Shown: in pieces, positions 60,117 through 64,000 of the stretch
How the letters are laid out: each line of letters starts with the position of its first letter
How positions within the stretch are numbered: the stretch's first letter is position 1
Source of the DNA: JAPPHA01 sp965220985
Lineage (GTDB): Bacteria > Pseudomonadota > Alphaproteobacteria > Rhodobacterales > Rhodobacteraceae
Length of the DNA: 64,000 bases
NCBI GenBank assembly: GCA_965220985.1
Contig: OZ244854.1
Coordinates: forward strand, 1,178,001 to 1,242,000
Direction of reading: 5' to 3'
The notes under the pieces: generated by a model
What the model saw: the letters and a program-made list of their open reading frames with translations, nothing else
Database searches by the model: none
What the model was told of the DNA's origin: nothing
Made by a program: the position numbers and the translations under genes

Positions 60117-61610
60117 TCATGAAAGCCCTCGTTGCCGCTCGCGAACGAGCGAAACAATGGTTGCGATCACAACCAATACAATGACAATTGCGAGGAATCC
60201 AGAGACCGGGCGATCGACGATATCGGACCAGTCGCGGATTTTTCCGGCGCCTGCCGTCAGTTTTTCGACAATGATCGAGCCAAGAACCATGCCGAGCACC
60301 ATCGGAACCAGCGGCCAGTCGAGCCGCCTGAGGATGAACCCCAGGAACCCGAAACCCGCGGCGAAAGCGCAATCGACAAAGCTGTTGCGGATAGAGAAGA
60401 CGCCGACGAACGCGAGGATCATGATGAAGGCGCCGAGGAATCGGTTGGGAATGTAGACCATCTTCGCGATCGCGCGCGTCGAGACCATCAAGGCGGCCAC
60501 CACGAGCAGGTTCACCAAGAGCAGCGCGATGAACAGGCTGAACAGGAAGTCCGGGGTCTTTTCGAAGATGTCCGGCCCCGGCTTGATCCCGGCATCGAAA
60601 AACACGACCATCATCATGGCGGTCAGCGCTTCGCCCGGCACGCCGAGCGCCAGCAACGGCAGCATGGCGGCAGCCGGTACGGCGTTGTTTGAAGTTTCCG
60701 ACGCGATCAGGCCTGCCGGGGCGCCGTGGCCGAACTGTTCGGGGTTTTTGGACAGGCTTCGGGCAGTTGCGTAGCTGAAGAACTGGGCCACGAATTCGCC
60801 AACGCCGGGAATGATCCCCATCACGGTCCCGTAGATGGCGGACGCCGTTGCGACGCCGGGGAATTTCCGAAGCTCGATCAGGCCTCTGAAGAGTCCTCCT
60901 CTCAACCTGGCGTCCGGCGGATCCGCATCCTTGCCGGTCAGGAGGTTCAGAGCCTGGCTCAGGGCAAAGATGCCGACGATGACGACAATGAGATTGAACC
61001 CGGCCGCGAGATACTCGAAGTCGAAGGTATAACGCGCGAACCCGCGAGTGGACTGGCGACCGACCATGGAAATCAGGAAACCGAAGCCGAAGAGCAACGC
61101 AGCGATCGCCATGGTTCGCCGGTGGGCGAGGATGAGGAGGACAGATCCTAGGACAGCCGCCATCAGGATGTCCCGCTGTCCGAACAGGGCTCCGAAATCC
61201 TTCAGGTAGGGGCCAAAGGCGATGAGGCAGACGAGAGCGGTGAGTATCGAGAAGCACCCGCCGAAGAACGACGCGGAATAGGCCAGCGAGAGGGCACGTG
61301 CCGCTTCGCCGCGCCTCGTCATGGAATAGCCGTCGTATGTGGTCAGCGCGTTGACCGGCGTGCCGGGCGTGTTGATCAGGATCGCGGGAATGGCCCCACC
61401 GTACATGCTTGATCCGTAGACGCCGAGCAGCAGTACCAGGCTGACGAGGTCGTCGAGAAAGACGGTCGCAGGCAAGAGAATCGCGATGGCGATGGCCGGG
61501 CCGATTCCAGGGACGGCACCGATGGCCACCCCGCCGAGGGCGCCGATTGCCATGGCGATCAGCACCTGGGTCTGCAGGATGTTGTCGAGACCGGTGAAGA
61601 AGGCGTCCAT
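60117..61610 (-). CDS. tctA: TTT transporter large membrane protein, TctA type
   Basis: 497 residues with about 11-12 hydrophobic segments. The GAVPGIGPAIAIAILLPAT motif near residue 30 and GVYGSSMYGGAIPAILINTPG are hallmark TctA sequences. A second GIIPGVGEFVAQFFSY repeat is at about residue 255. It is the main transmembrane unit of a tripartite tricarboxylate transporter. TctB is immediately upstream (10 bases) and TctC downstream. Confidence 0.95.
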   Translation of the reverse strand: MDAFFTGLDNILQTQVLIAMAIGALGGVAIGAVPGIGPAIAIAILLPATVFLDDLVSLVLLLGVYGSSMYGGAIPAILINTPGTPVNALTTYDGYSMTRRGEAARALSLAYSASFFGGCFSILTALVCLIAFGPYLKDFGALFGQRDILMAAVLGSVLLILAHRRTMAIAALLFGFGFLISMVGRQSTRGFARYTFDFEYLAAGFNLIVVIVGIFALSQALNLLTGKDADPPDARLRGGLFRGLIELRKFPGVATASAIYGTVMGIIPGVGEFVAQFFSYATARSLSKNPEQFGHGAPAGLIASETSNNAVPAAAMLPLLALGVPGEALTAMMMVVFFDAGIKPGPDIFEKTPDFLFSLFIALLLVNLLVVAALMVSTRAIAKMVYIPNRFLGAFIMILAFVGVFSIRNSFVDCAFAAGFGFLGFILRRLDWPLVPMVLGMVLGSIIVEKLTAGAGKIRDWSDIVDRPVSGFLAIVIVLVVIATIVSLVRERQRGLS

Positions 61611-61620
61611 GACGTCAGGC

Positions 61621-62415
61621 TCAGAAGTTGATCTTCATGAATGTTTCCACCGCAGGCGGAAACTGTTCGTAGAGCCAGATGTTGACGGGTGTCTTGATCT
61701 GCAGGATCGTCCGAAACGCGATGACAACGGCGAGAGCGGACGCAAGGCTGATCCCGATCCAGCGCCAGCTTCGGTATCCCAGGCGCCAGGTCAGAAACAC
61801 CGCGAACACCAGGGTCGAGAGAAGATAGCCGAAGATCGGCATGAGCGCCGTGTACGCGATGAAATACGCGATGTACTCGAACGAACGCAGCCATTGCTCG
61901 ACTTCGAATTTCGTTCGATCCGGCCGGCGGAGCCTTCTGTTGCGCTTCACCTTTTGCCATGACGACCATGTGTTGAACAGCGCGGCCGGCACCAGAATGC
62001 ACATGCAGATGAAGGGGCCAATCCAGGGTTGCTTGAGGATCTTTCCGACCCGTTTCTGGGGAAGGTCGCGCTCGTTCCACCCGCTTTCGACACCGAATTG
62101 CCACAGCAGGAACAGGACAAGTGCCAGCATGAGCAGCGAGAACAGAAAGTCCCCATGCCTTCGATGAAACTCGAAAAGGTCGGCCACGTTGAAGCGGCGG
62201 GTGGTCCGGGGCCGGGCACTAAACCCGGCGGTGCTCGCTGCGGCGTGGAAGCCCGGGACTGAATGCGTGGCGGCACTGAAAGGCTCGGTGGTCGCCAGCG
62301 AGAAAAAGCTCATGCCTGTTGAATCGGGCGTGCCCGTCACTTCCGGTTCCGGCGGTGCGACCGAGTCAGTGGAGTTCCGGTCATCGGTGCTGCCAAGAAC
62401 AGGCGTCTCGGTCAT
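61621..62415 (-). CDS. tctB: TTT transporter small membrane protein, TctB type
   Basis: 264 residues. The N-terminal 80 residues are polar and low in complexity, absent from typical TctB (about 150 residues). Four hydrophobic segments follow, from FLFSLLMLALVLFLLWQF onward, with a FGYLLSTLVFAVFLTW segment. This is the TctB topology. The polar N-terminal extension may be an artefact of start choice or a cytoplasmic tail; ATG 62313 (MSFFSLATTE) is an alternative start. Confidence 0.85.
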   Translation of the reverse strand: MTETPVLGSTDDRNSTDSVAPPEPEVTGTPDSTGMSFFSLATTEPFSAATHSVPGFHAAASTAGFSARPRTTRRFNVADLFEFHRRHGDFLFSLLMLALVLFLLWQFGVESGWNERDLPQKRVGKILKQPWIGPFICMCILVPAALFNTWSSWQKVKRNRRLRRPDRTKFEVEQWLRSFEYIAYFIAYTALMPIFGYLLSTLVFAVFLTWRLGYRSWRWIGISLASALAVVIAFRTILQIKTPVNIWLYEQFPPAVETFMKINF

Positions 62416-62716
62416 GGCCTGATGCTCATGACGCCTGTCCGGATGCGGGTCGGTTCAAGGTCCATCAGACTGTCATAGCGAGATTTTGCACATTCCGAAA
62501 CTGCGGGGTGGTCGATGCCCCGAATTCCCCGCAAACTTCGCAGGGAGCGATGATGGCATCGAACGCTGTCATTGGCGTCGAACTGTCCTCCAATACGGCG
62601 TGGTCGCTTGCTCCAGCCCTGCAGCCCAACAGTGCATTCACGTACTGAGAGCATCGTCCTCGGCGAAATCAACTGGCGTGACCGCCAATGCTTGCCGCCA
62701 CAATTGGACGTCTGCA
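62416..62716. other. Spacer before the TTT transporter genes
   Basis: 301 bases between the MBL gene and TctB. No gene, hairpin or clear promoter was seen on either strand. Confidence 0.5.
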
Positions 62717-63529
62717 TTACAGCGTCATCAGATCCTGTCCGATGAGCAGCGGGCCGGAATGGTTTTGGCGGATCTGACGGTGCAGGCTTTCTGGCTCTGA
62801 GGATGACAGCATGTGTGTCGTGACGCACAACCGGACCCTGGCCTCGGTGGCGACCCGGCCGAGTTCGGCGGGCGGCGTGTGGGCGTGCTGCATGTGATCC
62901 TGCTTGATGTCGGAGGCAGTCCAGTCACCGTATTCGACGCATTCGTGGATCAATGCGTCAGCAGCTCGAGCGTGGCGGACCAGGTTTTCGTTCGGGCAGG
63001 TGTCTCCCGAGAAGACGATCTTGCGGTTTGCGGATTCGACCCGATAGCCAAACGGCTGCTCGACCGGAAAATGGGTGACATCGAACGGGGCCACTTGCAG
63101 CCCACGATGATCGAACACGAACCCTTCCTCGATTTCGGTGACCACGACTTCGGGCAGCCTTGCCGGGTCGTTGCGGATTTTTTGACGGTACTCCAGGTCA
63201 CGACGGTGCAACACCAGCACGTTGTCGACGAGGTCCCGAAACCCGGCCGGTCCATAGACTTGCAACGGCCTGTGGTTGCCGCGAATCCAGCGATTGACCA
63301 GGAAAAGACCGAAATCGGCCCAGTGATCGAGGTGGTCGTGGGTGAAAAACACGTGGTCGATGTCGGAAGCGTTCGCCCCCGCCTGACCCAGCCGCAATAG
63401 CGCGCCGGGGCCGCAATCGATCAGAAAACGAAACTCACCGGCGCGGAACAGGTACGAGGCGCCGGCGCGGTCAGGGTTGGGGTTGGGGGTCCCCGTGCCC
63501 AGAAGCGTGACGTTCAAATCATTTGTCAC
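62717..63529 (-). CDS. MBL-fold metallohydrolase (ribonuclease Z-like)
   Basis: 270 residues. The zinc-binding motif THDHLDHW is at residues 63-70, FSGDTCPNENLV holds the bridging aspartate and a late THMLSSSEPES carries the final histidine. The LLGTGTPNPNPDRAG N-terminus is typical of the ElaC/AtsA-like subgroup. Members hydrolyse phosphodiesters or esters; a substrate cannot be named. It shares strand and order with the dioxygenase upstream, separated by 30 bases. Confidence 0.9.
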   Translation of the reverse strand: MTNDLNVTLLGTGTPNPNPDRAGASYLFRAGEFRFLIDCGPGALLRLGQAGANASDIDHVFFTHDHLDHWADFGLFLVNRWIRGNHRPLQVYGPAGFRDLVDNVLVLHRRDLEYRQKIRNDPARLPEVVVTEIEEGFVFDHRGLQVAPFDVTHFPVEQPFGYRVESANRKIVFSGDTCPNENLVRHARAADALIHECVEYGDWTASDIKQDHMQHAHTPPAELGRVATEARVRLCVTTHMLSSSEPESLHRQIRQNHSGPLLIGQDLMTL

Positions 63530-63559
63530 CGGAGTGCCTCGCGCTTCGACTGAACGCGC

Positions 63560-64000
63560 TCAACCGACCACCTGGACTTCGGGGCCCTCCGCGCCAGGGC
63601 TGAACACCGCCGTGCGCCGCATCACGCGGCGTTCGGTCGGATCGGCCGGGCGTCCGCGGTGCAGGGTTGAGCGGTTGTCCCAGATGACGATGTCTCCCGG
63701 GGTCCAGCGATGGGAATAGACGAATTCCGGCTGGCAGCAGTGCTCGGTCAACTCGGCGACCAGTTCCTCTGTCTCCTCTTCGCTCATCCCGTCGATCTTG
63801 CTGAGATGGCTGCCGAGCAGTAGCGCCTTTCGTCCCGTCACCGGATGCGTCGTCACCAGCGGATGCGGCACGGGCGGCGTGAGCCTGTAATCCTCCTCGG
63901 TGAATTCGTTGTAGCCGTTCTTGATGCGGGAGTGGAACCGGTCATGGGTCGTCGTGAGTTTCGACAACCGGACTTTCTCTGACTGCGGAAGCGCATTGTA
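63560..64000 (-). CDS. TauD/TfdA-family dioxygenase (5' part outside window)
   Basis: The frame is open to the last base, so the N-terminal part lies beyond the window. The visible 146 residues include TTHPVTGRKALLLGSHLSKI, HRWTPGDIVIWDNRSTLHRG with the distal iron-ligand histidine, and RRVMRRTAVFSPG with the 2-oxoglutarate-binding arginine. Enzymes of this family hydroxylate taurine, sulfonates, betaines or herbicide ethers using Fe(II) and 2-oxoglutarate. It heads the visible reverse-strand cassette with the MBL hydrolase and TTT transporter. Confidence 0.9.
   Translation of the reverse strand, partial: YNALPQSEKVRLSKLTTTHDRFHSRIKNGYNEFTEEDYRLTPPVPHPLVTTHPVTGRKALLLGSHLSKIDGMSEEETEELVAELTEHCCQPEFVYSHRWTPGDIVIWDNRSTLHRGRPADPTERRVMRRTAVFSPGAEGPEVQVVG

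Noticed and set aside
1..64000. tRNA, rRNA, integrase, transposase, toxin-antitoxin or restriction genes marking a genomic island
   Set aside because: None could be recognised on either strand.

Overview
The window looks like a high-GC proteobacterial chromosome segment, most likely from an alphaproteobacterium of the marine or host-associated kind. This is inferred from the gene content: pyrrolysine-free trimethylamine-methyltransferase (MttB) homologues, many ABC and TTT solute transporters, GMC oxidoreductases, a CaiB/CaiD-like CoA pair, and tight ATGA/GTGA gene overlaps. No rRNA, tRNA, CRISPR array, integrase or intact insertion sequence was seen. The window starts inside a LeuB-like dehydrogenase and ends inside a TauD/TfdA dioxygenase.

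Layout. (1) 1-5780: LeuB-like dehydrogenase, GMC oxidoreductase, a reverse-strand CaiC-like acyl-CoA ligase, and a divergent MttB-family methyltransferase. (2) 6370-19623: one giant gene (4417 codons) for a secreted protein with about 21 fibronectin-III and about 19 Ig-like modules and a C-terminal autotransporter barrel; its DNA holds large, almost identical internal repeats. (3) 20081-23280: a decayed MttB 3' end, then an MmgE/PrpD protein overlapping a second MttB homologue. (4) 23309-31775: a promoter, a long leader with a tiny ORF and alternative hairpins, a complete Opp/Dpp-type ABC transporter and a sulfatase/phosphonate-monoester-hydrolase-like enzyme. (5) 31976-35081: a small protein, a metallophosphatase, an SDR and a DapA-superfamily protein. 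(6) 36262-40551: a second, smaller Fn3 autotransporter related to the giant. (7) 40858-48992: galactonate-dehydratase-like enzyme, FCD-type GntR regulator, sugar-type ABC transporter and a GMC oxidoreductase. (8) 48993-56764: a decayed LysR/glutamine-synthetase junction, then an SsuABC/TauABC-type transporter with FAD oxidoreductase, CaiB-like CoA-transferase, enoyl-CoA hydratase, 7Fe ferredoxin and LysR regulator. (9) 56861-64000, reverse strand: dioxygenase, MBL hydrolase, TTT transporter (TctB, TctA, TctC), class I amidotransferase and glutamine-synthetase-family ligase.

How it fits together. Most of the window is a series of uptake-plus-catabolism cassettes: each transporter is followed by oxidoreductases or CoA enzymes that probably process its substrate. 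The two MttB homologues, the CaiB/C/D-like proteins and the glutamine-synthetase-like ligase suggest methylated amines, betaines or carnitine-like compounds, but no substrate can be fixed from sequence alone. Two large surface proteins interrupt this metabolic background. The least ordinary signals are the giant repeat autotransporter and its recent internal duplications, the second related autotransporter, two gene-tail 'echoes' in intergenic DNA, and the structured leader before the Opp operon.
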